DNA of 64,000 bases, from assembly GCF_011045035.1 (NCBI RefSeq), contig NZ_JAALAA010000009.1:124001-188000 (forward strand), given 5' to 3'. This stretch comes from Nocardioides turkmenicus. GTDB lineage: Bacteria; Actinomycetota; Actinomycetes; Propionibacteriales; Nocardioidaceae. The notes under the pieces were generated by a model, which saw nothing but the letters and a program-made list of their open reading frames with translations, did no database searches and was not told the origin of the DNA. Each line of letters begins with the position of its first letter. The first letter of the stretch is position 1. Position numbers and translations under genes: made by a program. Shown here one piece after another: positions 41,353 to 50,034 of this stretch.

Positions 41353-41753
41353 GCGCCGGTCCCCTTTCCGGCGCGCAGCGCCACCTTGATCATCGGCCAC
41401 TGCATCGGCAGCCGGGCCAGCGTACCGGCGAAGAATCCGGCCGACGCGGCGGTCCGCTTCCGGTTGGCCCGCCTCCCCGCGTCGACGCTCATCTGCACGT
41501 TGGCCGGGAACACCCCCACCAGCAGCGCCGCGCTCGCCAGCCCCGCGAGCCGCCGTGTCCTCGGGTGCAGCAACCCCAGCCCGCAGACGATCTCCGCGAC
41601 CCCCGAGACCTCGACCACCGTGCGCGGCTCCGGCAGCTGCGGCGGCACGATCGCCTCGAAGACCTGCGGCCTCACCAGGTGCAGGGTGCCGGACCCGAGG
41701 AACAGCGCTGCCAGACCCAGGAGCGGGAGATCGAGAGAAGATTCAGTTCGCAC
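41349..41753 (-). CDS. DoxX-like integral membrane protein
   Basis: The 134-residue protein has four hydrophobic segments, starting LDLPLLGLAALFLGSGTLHL, and DoxX-type features (VVEVSGVAEIVCGLGLL). The GTG start at 41753 has GGAAGAG upstream; an ATG 45 bases earlier is possible. DoxX-type proteins join redox membrane complexes in some organisms, and this one is coupled to an aldo/keto reductase. Confidence 0.75.
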   Translation of the reverse strand: MRTESSLDLPLLGLAALFLGSGTLHLVRPQVFEAIVPPQLPEPRTVVEVSGVAEIVCGLGLLHPRTRRLAGLASAALLVGVFPANVQMSVDAGRRANRKRTAASAGFFAGTLARLPMQWPMIKVALRAGKGTGA

Positions 41754-41847
41754 AGGACGACTCTTCCACAGCCGCACAAGGCTCACTCCGGACGTCACTG
41801 CTCTGCGCGGGCTCCGCTCAGCTCTGCCCCGGCGGAACGCCCGGCCC

Positions 41848-42590
41848 TCAGATTGCTTGGTTGAAGTCCTCCTGATGCATTCGACTCGGGACGCCGTCGA
41901 CCTCGTGGCCGCGGTCGTACCGCTCGATCACCAGCGCCGGCGTCCCGGCGAACTCCTCGATGAACGTCTCGTACGTCGTCAGCCCCAGAGCCTGCGCGAT
42001 CCGGGCGCCGTACTCCTCGTCATAGATCATCGACGGGAAGTCCGGGGTGACCGGCTTGAGGATGTGGGTGGACGGATATCCGTCGAGCGCCCGATGCCAG
42101 CCGTTGTCGTTGCGTGCCAGGACGAGTCCTGGACCCCGGCGAGCGACGTCTTGCCGCCGACCGGTTTGTTGGCGAGCGGGAACGAGCCGACCTCCGCGAG
42201 CAGATCCGCCACATCTTGCTCGCCGACCTGTTCGAGCTTCGGCGTCCGCGGCTCGCCTGCGACATCGGGGTCCCAGATCTGCAACGCCCCGGCGACGTCT
42301 CGCCCATAGACCCGCAGCAGACCGATCACATCACGCTCGCTGACATCAGCCATCGCCGCGAGTCGCGACAGCATGCGTCCTTCGGGGAGCATCTCCGCGA
42401 AGAAGTTCTGCCTCCGCGGCTTGCGCCCGCGTGGTGCGACCGGGGCCAGCGGAACGGCCAGCGAGAGGACCGTACTGTCCAGACCGTACGTCTCCACCGC
42501 CTCCGCAGAGGCGACGAAGTCGTACGTCGCCCTCGACCCGACCAGCCGCCCGATCGGACCACCGTAGAGCTCGACGACGAGGTCACTCAT
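41848..42590 (-). pseudogene. hipA: Frameshifted and truncated hipA kinase toxin
   Basis: The first ~155 codons encode the HipA N-terminal region: LVVELYGGPIGRLVGSRATY, NFFAEMLPEGRML and VGGKTSLAGVQD. At about 42125 the frame is broken; after VQD, HipA-like sequence resumes in another frame as VLARNDNGWHRALDGYPSTH. It continues to MIYDEEYGARIAQALGL and HQEDFNQA and then stops at 41848. The break is equivalent to losing 4 bases. Intact HipA proteins exceed 400 residues, and the entire C-terminal kinase half with the catalytic Asp/Asn loop is missing. The protein cannot be an active HipA kinase. The intact antitoxin gene overlaps its start. Confidence 0.88.
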
Positions 42591-42822
42591 CGTCGTTCCG
42601 AGGATTGACGGTCGCGGTCAGCTCGGTCCCGGTCTCCCGCATCAGCGCGAAGAGCCGCTCGACGAAGATCGACGGCTTACCCGCCTCGATCTCCCAGATG
42701 TAGCGCTGCGTCGTCCCGATCCTCGCCGCGAGCTCCCGCTGGCTCCACCCGTTGAGCAGCCGCGCCTGCTGCAGGATCCGCCCCAGCGACTCCGGACTGG
42801 TGACCTTCCCTGAGTACGCCAT
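42583..42822 (-). CDS. hipB: HipB-type antitoxin, Xre family
   Basis: The 79-residue protein has an Xre helix-turn-helix (LGRILQQARLLNGWSQRELA, IGTTQRYIWEIEAGKPSIF) and the short C-terminal HipB tail ending NPRNDDE. The ATG at 42822 has GGAGGTG upstream. Its stop overlaps the hipA start. Two matching operator palindromes lie just ahead, so it can probably still autorepress. With hipA broken, it is an orphan antitoxin or a repurposed regulator. Confidence 0.88.
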   Translation of the reverse strand: MAYSGKVTSPESLGRILQQARLLNGWSQRELAARIGTTQRYIWEIEAGKPSIFVERLFALMRETGTELTATVNPRNDDE

Positions 42823-42837
42823 GAACCCACCTCCACT

Positions 42838-42880
42838 ACTACGATATCGTATTCATCGCCATTGACTACTATTTCGTAGT
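42838..42880. promoter_or_regulatory. Paired hipB operator sites
   Basis: Two 16-base copies of ACTAC-N6-GTANT lie at 42838-42853 (containing the perfect palindrome TACGATATCGTA) and 42865-42880 (GTAGT half-site). Their starts are 27 bases apart, and a further GTAGTC half lies near 42916. They overlap the leftward hipB promoter region, as expected for HipB autorepression. Confidence 0.72.
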
Positions 42881-42982
42881 CGCGAGCGATGACTCCTTTT
42901 CTGTAGTCACGGTGAAATCACGCCGACGACGTCTCCCATAACCGTTCGCTTCGTCACCGTCTGCTGCCGCACCATCACAGAC

Positions 42983-43492
42983 ATGGGTGTGCGGAACTAT
43001 CTGATCGAAGGCGTCTCAGGCGCGGGGAAGACGACTGTCTGCGACGAGCTGATCCGCCGCGGATTCCAGGCGATCCACGGCGACCGGACGCTCGCCTATC
43101 GGGGTGATCCGGAGACTGGCGACCCGGTCGACGACAGTGCGCCCGAGCATCACATCTGGGACATCGCCCTGGTGCGCGCGCTGGCCGCTGACCGCACCGT
43201 GCCCGTGACCTTCTTCTGCGGTGGCAGTCGCAACCACGCGAAGTTCATCGACCTCTTCGACGCGGTCTTCATCCTCGACGTCGACCGCGACACGATGCTG
43301 CGGCGGATCGACGAGCGCGTACGCGTCGACCCGACCGACTGGGGCGGCCGGCCCGAGGAGCGCGAGATCTGCATCCGGATGCACGAGACCAAGGAGCAGG
43401 TGCCGCCCGGCCAACTCATCGACGCCACCCCGCCGCTCACCGAGGTCGTCGACGAGATCCTCCGCCGCGTCAGCATTCGTCGAGGCGGGTGA
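42983..43492 (+). CDS. P-loop nucleoside/small-molecule kinase-like protein
   Basis: The 169-residue protein has Walker A EGVSGAGKTT near residues 9-18, followed by VCDELIRRGFQAIHGDR. A later DAVFILDVDRDTMLRRID segment and the LRRIDERVRVDP lid-like region are typical of AAA_33/shikimate-kinase-like P-loop kinases. It ends just before a strong terminator. The substrate is unknown; the adjacent hip locus may only be positional. Confidence 0.75.
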   Translation: MGVRNYLIEGVSGAGKTTVCDELIRRGFQAIHGDRTLAYRGDPETGDPVDDSAPEHHIWDIALVRALAADRTVPVTFFCGGSRNHAKFIDLFDAVFILDVDRDTMLRRIDERVRVDPTDWGGRPEEREICIRMHETKEQVPPGQLIDATPPLTEVVDEILRRVSIRRGG

Positions 43493-43501
43493 GCAACAAG
43501 G

Positions 43502-43538
43502 TCGAAGATCGCAGCCACCTGGTGGCTGCGATCTTCGA
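43502..43538. terminator. Bidirectional terminator
   Basis: A perfect 18-bp stem (43502-43519 with 43521-43538) separates the converging P-loop kinase-like and aldolase genes. The nominal loop is a single base, so the top pairs must open. Confidence 0.85.
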
Positions 43539-43550
43539 GCTAGCGGCCGA

Positions 43551-44576
43551 TCAGGCGTCGGCGGCCTCGCGCTCGGCGAGCTTGGTGAGGCAGATGTCGA
43601 CGATCATGTCCTCCTGGCCACCGACGAGGCCGCGGCGGCCGCACTCCATCAGGATGTCGCGGGTGTCGACGCCGTAGCGGGCGGAGGCGTTCTCGGCGTG
43701 GCGGAGGAACGACGAGTAGACACCCGCGTAGCCCATCGTCAACGTCTCGCGGTCGACGCGGACGGGGCGGTCCTGGAGGGGGCGGACGATGTCGTCGGCG
43801 GCGTCCTGGAGCTTGAACAGGTCGCAGTTGTGCTTGAAGTCGGACAGGTTCGCGACGGCGATGAACGCCTCGATCGGGCAGTTGCCGGCGCCGGCACCGT
43901 GACCGGCCAAGGAGGCATCGACCCGGTAGACGCCGTTCTCGACCGCGACGACCGAGTTGGCCACCGACAGCGACAGGTTCTCGTGGGCGTGGATGCCGAT
44001 CTCGGTCTCGTCGTTCAGTACGTCGCGGTAGGCCCGGGCGCGGTCGCGGACGTCGTTCATCGTCAGCCGGCCGCCGGAGTCGGTGATGTAGACGCAGTGG
44101 GCGCCGTAGGACTCCATCAGCTTGGCCTGCTGCGCGACCACCTCGGTCGGCGCCATGTGGTTGAGCATCAGGAAGCCGGAGACGTCCATCCCCATCTCGC
44201 GGGCGGCGGCGATGTGCTGGGCGCTCACGTCCGCCTCGGTGCAGTGGGTCGCGACCCGCACCGACCGGACGCCCAGGTCGTAGGCACGGCGCAGGTCCTC
44301 GATGGTGCCGACACCGGGGAGCAGCAGCGTCGTCAGCCGGGCGTTCTTGATGACCGACGCGGCCGCCTCGATCCACTCCCAGTCGGAGTTGGACCCGGGG
44401 CCGTAGTTGACCGAGCCGCCGGTCAGGCCGTCGCCGTGAGCAACCTCGATGGCGTCGACGCCGGCCTCGTCGGCGGCGATCACGATCCGCTTGACGTCCT
44501 CGGGCGTGATCCGGTGGCGTACGGCGTGCATGCCGTCACGCAGCGAGACTTCCTGGACATAGATGGGCGTGCTCAT
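43551..44576 (-). CDS. 4-hydroxy-2-oxovalerate aldolase
   Basis: The 341-residue DRE-TIM aldolase splits 4-hydroxy-2-oxovalerate to pyruvate and acetaldehyde. Family features include [41 protein letters not shown] and [17 protein letters not shown]. It pairs physically with the acylating acetaldehyde dehydrogenase encoded 2 bases upstream, so toxic acetaldehyde is channelled. It is the last gene of a meta-cleavage lower pathway. HsaF (steroid) and DmpG/BphI (aromatic) belong to this group, and sequence alone does not say which upper pathway feeds it. Confidence 0.94.
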   Translation of the reverse strand: MSTPIYVQEVSLRDGMHAVRHRITPEDVKRIVIAADEAGVDAIEVAHGDGLTGGSVNYGPGSNSDWEWIEAAASVIKNARLTTLLLPGVGTIEDLRRAYDLGVRSVRVATHCTEADVSAQHIAAAREMGMDVSGFLMLNHMAPTEVVAQQAKLMESYGAHCVYITDSGGRLTMNDVRDRARAYRDVLNDETEIGIHAHENLSLSVANSVVAVENGVYRVDASLAGHGAGAGNCPIEAFIAVANLSDFKHNCDLFKLQDAADDIVRPLQDRPVRVDRETLTMGYAGVYSSFLRHAENASARYGVDTRDILMECGRRGLVGGQEDMIVDICLTKLAEREAADA

Positions 44577-44578
44577 CG

Positions 44579-45532
44579 TCAGTTCTCCTTCGCCGCGGCG
44601 ATCCGTTCAGCCATCTGCAGCGCGGCCGAGGTCATGATGTCGAGGTTCCCCGCGTACGCGGGGAGGTAGTGCGCGGCGCCCTCGACCTCGAGGAACACCG
44701 ACACCTGATGCGTGGGCCGGGCCTCGTCGGGCGAGGCCAGCAGGGTCTCCACCGGCTGGTCCGCAGGGATCGGGTGGACCTGGACCTTCTGCTTGAGGCG
44801 GTAGCCGGGGACGTACGCAGCGACGTCGCCGACCATCTTCTCGACCGACTCGGTGATCTCCGCGGCCAGCTCCTCGAGAGTCCGAGAGCCCCCGTCCACC
44901 AGCGCGAACACCGTGTCGCGCATGATCAGCGGCGGCTCGGCCGGGTTGAGGATGATGATCGCCTTGCCGCGCCTGGCGCCACCGACGGTGACGATCGCGC
45001 CCGAGGTGGTCTCGGTGAACTCGTCGATGTTGGCACGGGTCCCAGGTCCGGCGGACTTCGAGGAGATCGACGCGACGATCTCGCCGTAGGCGACCGGGAC
45101 CACCCGTGCGATGGCCGCGACGATCGGGATCGTCGCCTGCCCACCGCAGGTCACCATGTTCACGTTGGGGGCATCGATGTGCTCGTCGATGTTGACGGCC
45201 GGGATGACGTACGGCCCGATCGCGGCCGGAGTGAGGTCGATCAGCCGCTTGCCGTAGGGCTCCAGGGCGGCCGCGTTGGCGACGTGCGCCTTGGCCGAGG
45301 TCGCGTCGAAGACGATCTCGATGTCGTCGAACTCCGGCAGCCCGATCAGCCCCTCGACACCGTCCGAGGTCGTCGCGAAGCCGAACTTCGCCGCGCGAGC
45401 CAGACCGTCGGAGTCCGGGTCGATGCCGACCATCGCGCCCATCTCCAGGTGCTGGGACGTACGCATCACCTTGATCATCAGGTCGGTGCCGATGTTGCCC
45501 GACCCGATGATCGCCACTTGTGTCTTGGCCAT
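44579..45532 (-). CDS. Acetaldehyde dehydrogenase (acylating)
   Basis: The 317-residue enzyme converts acetaldehyde, CoA and NAD+ to acetyl-CoA. It has the Rossmann motif [12 protein letters not shown] and the catalytic cysteine in [12 protein letters not shown] near residue 128. The start at [10 protein letters not shown] is supported by AGGGAAG upstream; a GTG three codons earlier overlaps the hydratase stop. Partner and order match DmpF/HsaG systems. Confidence 0.94.
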   Translation of the reverse strand: MAKTQVAIIGSGNIGTDLMIKVMRTSQHLEMGAMVGIDPDSDGLARAAKFGFATTSDGVEGLIGLPEFDDIEIVFDATSAKAHVANAAALEPYGKRLIDLTPAAIGPYVIPAVNIDEHIDAPNVNMVTCGGQATIPIVAAIARVVPVAYGEIVASISSKSAGPGTRANIDEFTETTSGAIVTVGGARRGKAIIILNPAEPPLIMRDTVFALVDGGSRTLEELAAEITESVEKMVGDVAAYVPGYRLKQKVQVHPIPADQPVETLLASPDEARPTHQVSVFLEVEGAAHYLPAYAGNLDIMTSAALQMAERIAAAKEN

Positions 45533-45537
45533 GTTGG

Positions 45538-46341
45538 TCACTTCCCTACGCTGAAGGTCACCGTGCCGAGACCGGACACGGTGGAACGAACGGTGTTGCC
45601 GGCGGCGATGGGCCGCATCGGGCCGAGGGCGCCGGAGAGGATGAGCTGGCCGGCGCGCAGCGGCTCGCCGAAGTCACGGGCGTAGCGGGCCAGCCACTGG
45701 ACCGCGTTGACCGGGTCGCCCAGGCAGGCGGCGCCGGTGCCGGTCGAGACCTCCTCGTCGTCGATCGACATCGACATGGTGACCTCGCGCGGCTCGAACT
45801 CGTCGAGCGTCTTCCGCTCGGCGCCGAGGACGTAGGCGCCCGCGGAGGCGTTGTCCGCGACGGTGTCGCCGAAGGCGATCTTCCAGTCCGCGATCCGGCT
45901 GCCGCAGATCTCGATCGCCGCGACGGCGTAGTCGATCGCCTCGCGCACCTGGTCGTAGGAGAGGTCGCCGTCGGCCAGGTCGGACGCGAGCACGAAGGCG
46001 ATCTCGGCCTCGGCCCGCGGCTGCAGGATCGCGTCGGCCGGGAGCACGTCCCCGTCCGCGTACGCCATGTCGTCGAAGAGCACGCCGAAGTCCGGGGTGT
46101 CCACGCCGATCTGCTCCTGGACCGCCTTGGAGGTGAGCCCGATCTTGCGGCCGACGATGGTGGCGCCGCCGGCGACCCGGGCGGCGGTGAGCCGCTCCTG
46201 GATCGCGTACGCGGTCGCCAGATCGGTCGCGTCGAGCAGGTCCCGCATCGGCGGCACGGGGATGCCCGTGGCGGCGGCGGTCAGCAGCCGGTCGGCGGCG
46301 GCCGCGACGGCAGCATCAGGCGGGGAGGTCACTTCGTTCAT
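45538..46341 (-). CDS. 2-oxopent-4-enoate hydratase
   Basis: The 267-residue fumarylacetoacetate-hydrolase-fold enzyme hydrates 2-hydroxypenta-2,4-dienoate to 4-hydroxy-2-oxovalerate. Motifs include [20 protein letters not shown], the metal-binding AEAEIAFVL, and [20 protein letters not shown]. It is first in the three-gene operon hydratase-dehydrogenase-aldolase and divergent from an IclR regulator. The gene order is the same as hsaE-hsaG-hsaF. No ring-cleavage dioxygenase is in the window. Confidence 0.93.
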   Translation of the reverse strand: MNEVTSPPDAAVAAAADRLLTAAATGIPVPPMRDLLDATDLATAYAIQERLTAARVAGGATIVGRKIGLTSKAVQEQIGVDTPDFGVLFDDMAYADGDVLPADAILQPRAEAEIAFVLASDLADGDLSYDQVREAIDYAVAAIEICGSRIADWKIAFGDTVADNASAGAYVLGAERKTLDEFEPREVTMSMSIDDEEVSTGTGAACLGDPVNAVQWLARYARDFGEPLRAGQLILSGALGPMRPIAAGNTVRSTVSGLGTVTFSVGK

Positions 46342-46371
46342 GGCTCCACGGTCTCAGCAGACGGGCCGATC

Positions 46372-46393
46372 CAGCGGACCCGGCGTCCCGCTG
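46372..46393. promoter_or_regulatory. Inverted repeat between the hydratase and iclR genes
   Basis: CAGCGG-N10-CCGCTG is a perfect 6-bp inverted repeat within the 69-base divergent gap, just left of the iclR -10 (TACGGT, 46399-46404). It is a candidate IclR-type operator. Confidence 0.5.
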
Positions 46394-46410
46394 ACCGGTA
46401 CGGTGATCCC

Positions 46411-47181
46411 ATGCCCCACGAGCCTGCCGACCTCGACACCGTGCTCGGCAAGGCCGTGACCATCCTGCGCGCGTTCACCGTCGACGACCAGGTGCTCTCC
46501 CTGGCCGAGCTCGTCCGCCGCACCGGGCTCCCGAAGGCGACCGTCCACCGGGTCGCCGGCGACCTGGTCACCAACCGTCTGCTCGACCGCACCAACCTCG
46601 GCTACCGCCTCTCCGGCGGTCTCTTCGAGCTCGGCATGCGGGCCTCCGTCGAGCGAAGCCTCCTGGAGCTCGCGATGCCGTTCCTCCAGGACCTCTACGA
46701 GCGCACCCACGAGACCGTTCACCTGGGCGTACGCGAGGGCCACGACGTCGTTTACGTCGCCAAGATCGGCGGCCACCGCCAGGCCAAGTCACCCTCCCGG
46801 CCGGGCGGGCGGATGCCCGTCCACTGCACCGCGATCGGCAAGGTCCTGCTCGCCTTCTCCGACCCGGAGGTGCAGCAGGAGGTCCTCAGCAGTCCCCTCG
46901 AGCGGCGTACGCCGCACACCATCGTCGCCCCCGGCCTGCTGGAGCGGCAGCTCGCCGCCGCGCTCGAGCACGGCGTCGCGTTCGAGCGCGAGGAGTCGGC
47001 CGCCGGCCTGCAGTGCGTGGCCGCCCCGGTGCTCGCCGAGGGCGGCGACCGCGCCCTGGCCGCGATCAGCATCACCGGCCCCGTGGGCCGCTTCCGGCCC
47101 GAGGCTCACGTCACCCTCGTCCGCGCCGCTGCGCAGGGCCTCACCAGCCTGGCGAGCCGCCGACGCTCGCTCTCGAGCTGA
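46411..47181 (+). CDS. IclR-family transcriptional regulator
   Basis: The 256-residue protein has an N-terminal winged helix (LGKAVTILRAFTVDDQVLSL, LPKATVHRVAGDLV) and the IclR effector domain (TVHLGVREGHDVVYVAKIGG and MPVHCTAIGKVLLAF). It likely senses an intermediate of the adjacent lower meta-cleavage pathway and controls the divergent operon. The ATG lies 6 bases after TACGGT, suggesting leaderless expression. Confidence 0.92.
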   Translation: MPHEPADLDTVLGKAVTILRAFTVDDQVLSLAELVRRTGLPKATVHRVAGDLVTNRLLDRTNLGYRLSGGLFELGMRASVERSLLELAMPFLQDLYERTHETVHLGVREGHDVVYVAKIGGHRQAKSPSRPGGRMPVHCTAIGKVLLAFSDPEVQQEVLSSPLERRTPHTIVAPGLLERQLAAALEHGVAFEREESAAGLQCVAAPVLAEGGDRALAAISITGPVGRFRPEAHVTLVRAAAQGLTSLASRRRSLSS

Positions 47182-47183
47182 GT

Positions 47184-47462
47184 TCAGTCGGTGCGTGCCG
47201 GCGGCAGGTCGGCCAACCGGGCGTCCGGGTGCGCCCGGACCGCGTCGAGGAGCTCCAGCCAGCCCCGCCCGACCTCGTCCAGCCTGTCCTCGGAGACCAG
47301 CCGGAACGCGGCGGCCCGCAGCACGTCGACACCCACCTCCGGCGTACGTCCGGTGGCGCGCAGCGCCGTCAGCACCTCCTCGACCTGCTCGTCGGGCGCG
47401 GCGACGTCACCGGCCAGCGCCCACTCCAGCTCGACCTCGGTCGCGACTCCGTCCTGACTCAC
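47184..47462 (-). CDS. Small hypothetical protein coupled to a GNAT gene
   Basis: The 92-residue acidic, helical protein (EVELEWALAGDVAAPDEQVE, VLRAAAFRLVSEDRLDEVGR) is of unknown function. The GTG start overlaps the stop of the acetyltransferase as GTGA, showing translational coupling. It converges with iclR with 2 bases between stops. The coding call rests on overlap and codon pattern rather than known homology. Confidence 0.6.
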   Translation of the reverse strand: MSQDGVATEVELEWALAGDVAAPDEQVEEVLTALRATGRTPEVGVDVLRAAAFRLVSEDRLDEVGRGWLELLDAVRAHPDARLADLPPARTD

Positions 47463-47992
47463 AGCTTGATCCAGTAGCGCCGGGTGAGCCCGTAGCCGTA
47501 CGCAGCCGCGTCGATGACGTCCTGGAGCTCGCCGCCCTGGGACTCGATGGTGCGTGCCGAGGCCGCGTTGTCCTCGTCGCAGGTGATCAGGACGCGCTCC
47601 AGACCCAGCGCTCTGGCCTCGTCGAGCACGAGGCCCAGGGCTCGCCGAGCGTGGCCCTGGCGACGGGCCGAGGGCCGCACCGAGTAGCCGATGTGACCGC
47701 CCACGTTCTCGAGGAACTCGTTGAGCGCGTGCCGCAGCTGGATGAACCCGACGACCTCACCGTCGTCGGTGATCCAGAAGGCCGAGGCGTGGACCCGCCC
47801 GGCGGGCGGCGGCACCGTGAGGTCGCGGTCCAGTGCGGCCTTGGCGACCAGCCGCTCGCACGCCTCCCGGCTGACGTCGGCGGCCTCCTCGTCGGGGATG
47901 CCGGCGCCGTCCACATGCGCCCCGCCGAACTCGGCGACGGACGCCGCCCAGGAGTCGTAGAGGTCGAGCGCGGGAAGGGCGAGAGCAGTCAT
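47459..47992 (-). CDS. GNAT-family acetyltransferase
   Basis: The 177-residue protein has the acetyl-CoA-binding motif A region VRPSARRQGHARRALGLVLD and a preceding core with HASAFWITDDGEVVGFIQLR. The late DEDNAASARTIESQGGELQD is typical of GNAT proteins. The acyl acceptor is unknown. Start 47992 (MTALALP) is preferred over an upstream ATG at 48028, though neither has a clear ribosome-binding site. Confidence 0.8.
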   Translation of the reverse strand: MTALALPALDLYDSWAASVAEFGGAHVDGAGIPDEEAADVSREACERLVAKAALDRDLTVPPPAGRVHASAFWITDDGEVVGFIQLRHALNEFLENVGGHIGYSVRPSARRQGHARRALGLVLDEARALGLERVLITCDEDNAASARTIESQGGELQDVIDAAAYGYGLTRRYWIKL

Positions 47993-48043
47993 GTCGCACA
48001 GGACATCAGCCCGCAGGCCGCCGAGCAAACCCTTATCGCGGCG

Positions 48044-49114
48044 TCAGCCGTCGATCACCACGGTGCCCTTCGCCCGCGAGACGCAGAGGATCATGTGGCC
48101 GTCGCGCTCGTAGTCGGCGAGCGCGTGGTCGCGATGCTCCACCTCCCCCTCGAGCACCCGCACCCGGCAGGTGCCGCAGAACCCCTGCTGGCACGAGTAC
48201 GCCTGGGCCGGCCGCACCCGGCGGACCGCGGTCAGCGCCGACTCCTCCGCGCCCACCTCGACCTCGACGTCGGAGTCCTCCAGCCGCACCCGGAACGGCC
48301 TGCCGCCGAGCACCGGCGGCGGCGAGAACCGCTCGTAGTGCAGCGTGTCGATCAGCGGGTCGGGGATCTGGGCGCGGATCGCCTCGATCATCGGCATCGG
48401 ACCGCAGCAGTAGAGCGCCGCCCCCTCGGGCGCCAGCGAGATGATCTTGGCCGCGTCGGGCGTACCCATCTCGTCGTCGGGCCACAGCTGGATCTCGTGG
48501 TCGCCGACGATCTCCCGGATCTCCGCCAGGAACGGCATGGTCTCGCGCGAGCGACCGGTGTAGACGAACTCGTACGGCACGCCCCGCCGCACCACGTCGC
48601 GCAGCATCGGCAGGATCGGGGTGATCCCGATGCCACCGGCGACGAAGAGGTAGCCCGCGGGCGAGTCGACGAACGGGAACGCGTTGCGCGGTCCCTTCAG
48701 GACCAGCCGGTCACCCTCTGAGAGGAAGTGCGCCTCGACCGACCCACCGCCACCGCCGGCGGTCGGGTCGATCCGCCGCACGCTGATCCGGTAGGCGGAG
48801 AGGTCGTCGGGGTCGGAGTTGAGCGAGTACTGCCGCAGCCGGCCGCTGGGCAGCACCACGTCGACGTGGGCGCCCGGGTCCCAGGCCGGCAGGTCGAGGC
48901 CGTCCTCCCGCTCGAACCAGATCGCCTTGACGTCGAGCCCCTCCTCGTCGATCCGGCTGACGCGTACGTGCAGGTCTCGGTCGATCCGGCCGAGCGGCTT
49001 GCGACGCTTCCAGGAGCGGTAGGCGGCCTTGGTCCAGTAGCCCCCGACGATCGCCTCGAAGCCCCGGTAGAGCTTCGAGTCGGGGATGTCGGGGACGGTG
49101 TAGTGCGCAGGCAT
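48044..49114 (-). CDS. Phthalate-dioxygenase-reductase-type ferredoxin reductase
   Basis: The 356-residue protein has an N-terminal FMN/NAD(P)H reductase with RQYSLNSDP, FVAGGIGITPILPMLRDV and LYCCGPMPMIEAI. Its C-terminal plant-type [2Fe-2S] domain has CQQGFCGTCRV followed by a fourth Cys near ILCVSRA. A ~40-residue N-terminal extension (YRGFEAIVGGYWTKAAYRSW) is unusual for the family. It follows a putative diiron protein by 2 bases, suggesting it supplies electrons to it. Confidence 0.9.
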   Translation of the reverse strand: MPAHYTVPDIPDSKLYRGFEAIVGGYWTKAAYRSWKRRKPLGRIDRDLHVRVSRIDEEGLDVKAIWFEREDGLDLPAWDPGAHVDVVLPSGRLRQYSLNSDPDDLSAYRISVRRIDPTAGGGGGSVEAHFLSEGDRLVLKGPRNAFPFVDSPAGYLFVAGGIGITPILPMLRDVVRRGVPYEFVYTGRSRETMPFLAEIREIVGDHEIQLWPDDEMGTPDAAKIISLAPEGAALYCCGPMPMIEAIRAQIPDPLIDTLHYERFSPPPVLGGRPFRVRLEDSDVEVEVGAEESALTAVRRVRPAQAYSCQQGFCGTCRVRVLEGEVEHRDHALADYERDGHMILCVSRAKGTVVIDG

Positions 49115-49116
49115 CG

Positions 49117-50034
49117 CTAGCCCTCCGCGATGGCGTCGGCGCGCAGCGCGGCGGGCGACTTGGCCAGGTAGCTCACCGCCTGAGCGGTCGAGCCCTCCTT
49201 GGACGGGTCGTAGTCGGGCAGGAAGAACTTCCAGGTCGCCCACCCGATGCGTACGATCCCGGGCGCCAGGCCACGACGCTCGGCGTCGATCAGCTTGAGC
49301 AGTCCGGCCTTCGGCCGCTTCTCCGGATCCGGCTCGGTCGGGTCGTGGTCCATCAGGTAGCGGGCGCCGCGCCACCACAGGATCAGCAGCGCCGTGCCCC
49401 CGAGCAGGTACGAACGGACCCGGCGGAGGTAGCGCCCGTCGACATGCTGGAAGACGTCGTACGCCACGTTGCGGTGCTCCACCTCCTCGGCGCCGTGCCA
49501 GCGCAGCAGGTCGAGCATCGTCTCGTCGGCGCCGGCCTCGTCGAGGGCGGGCGAGTTGAGCACCCAGTTGCCGAGCACCGCGGTGAGGTGCTCCAGGCCG
49601 GCGATGATCGCGGCGCGCTCGATCAGCCACTCCTCCTTGGCCCGGCCGGTCAGGTCGCGGTCGCCCAGGATCTTGCGGAACAGCGCCTCGATCTCAGCCG
49701 CGAAGGGACGTACGTCGAGGCCGTTGTCGGTGAAGTAGTCCTGCACCTCCTGGTGGGCGGCGGCGTGCACGCCCTCCTGGCCGATGAAGCCGATCACGTC
49801 CTCGCGCAGCTGGTCGTCCTCGATCAGCGGCAGGATCTCGGAGAACACCTTGACGAACCACCGCTCGCCCTCGGGTAGGAGCAGGTGGAGCACGTTGATG
49901 TAGTGGGACGCGAAGGCCTCGCCCGGGATCCACACCAGCGGCAGCCGGCTCCAGTCGAACTTCACGTTCCGCGGGTGGAGGGCCACCTTGGCCGGCTCGT
50001 GCCCCCGCTTGGCTTCCTTCGTCTCCTTGCTCAT
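49117..50034 (-). CDS. PF10118-type metal-dependent protein (putative diiron)
   Basis: The 305-residue helical protein matches the family annotated as predicted metal-dependent hydrolase. Candidate ligands are in IGQEGVHAAAHQEVQDYF and WHGAEEVEHRNVAYDVFQH, a ferritin-like Glu/His set. A C-terminal amphipathic or membrane-proximal stretch (YLLGGTALLILWWRGARYLM) is present. Its ATG overlaps the alpha/beta-hydrolase stop, and a [2Fe-2S] reductase follows, so an oxygenase-like role is plausible. That role is inference. Confidence 0.83.
   Translation of the reverse strand: MSKETKEAKRGHEPAKVALHPRNVKFDWSRLPLVWIPGEAFASHYINVLHLLLPEGERWFVKVFSEILPLIEDDQLREDVIGFIGQEGVHAAAHQEVQDYFTDNGLDVRPFAAEIEALFRKILGDRDLTGRAKEEWLIERAAIIAGLEHLTAVLGNWVLNSPALDEAGADETMLDLLRWHGAEEVEHRNVAYDVFQHVDGRYLRRVRSYLLGGTALLILWWRGARYLMDHDPTEPDPEKRPKAGLLKLIDAERRGLAPGIVRIGWATWKFFLPDYDPSKEGSTAQAVSYLAKSPAALRADAIAEG

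Noticed and set aside
41848..42822. A three-part HipBST-type toxin-antitoxin system (separate N-domain protein and kinase)
   Set aside because: The downstream piece lacks the kinase catalytic core and the HipA-like sequence continues across the break in another frame, so it is a mutated single hipA rather than separate functional genes.
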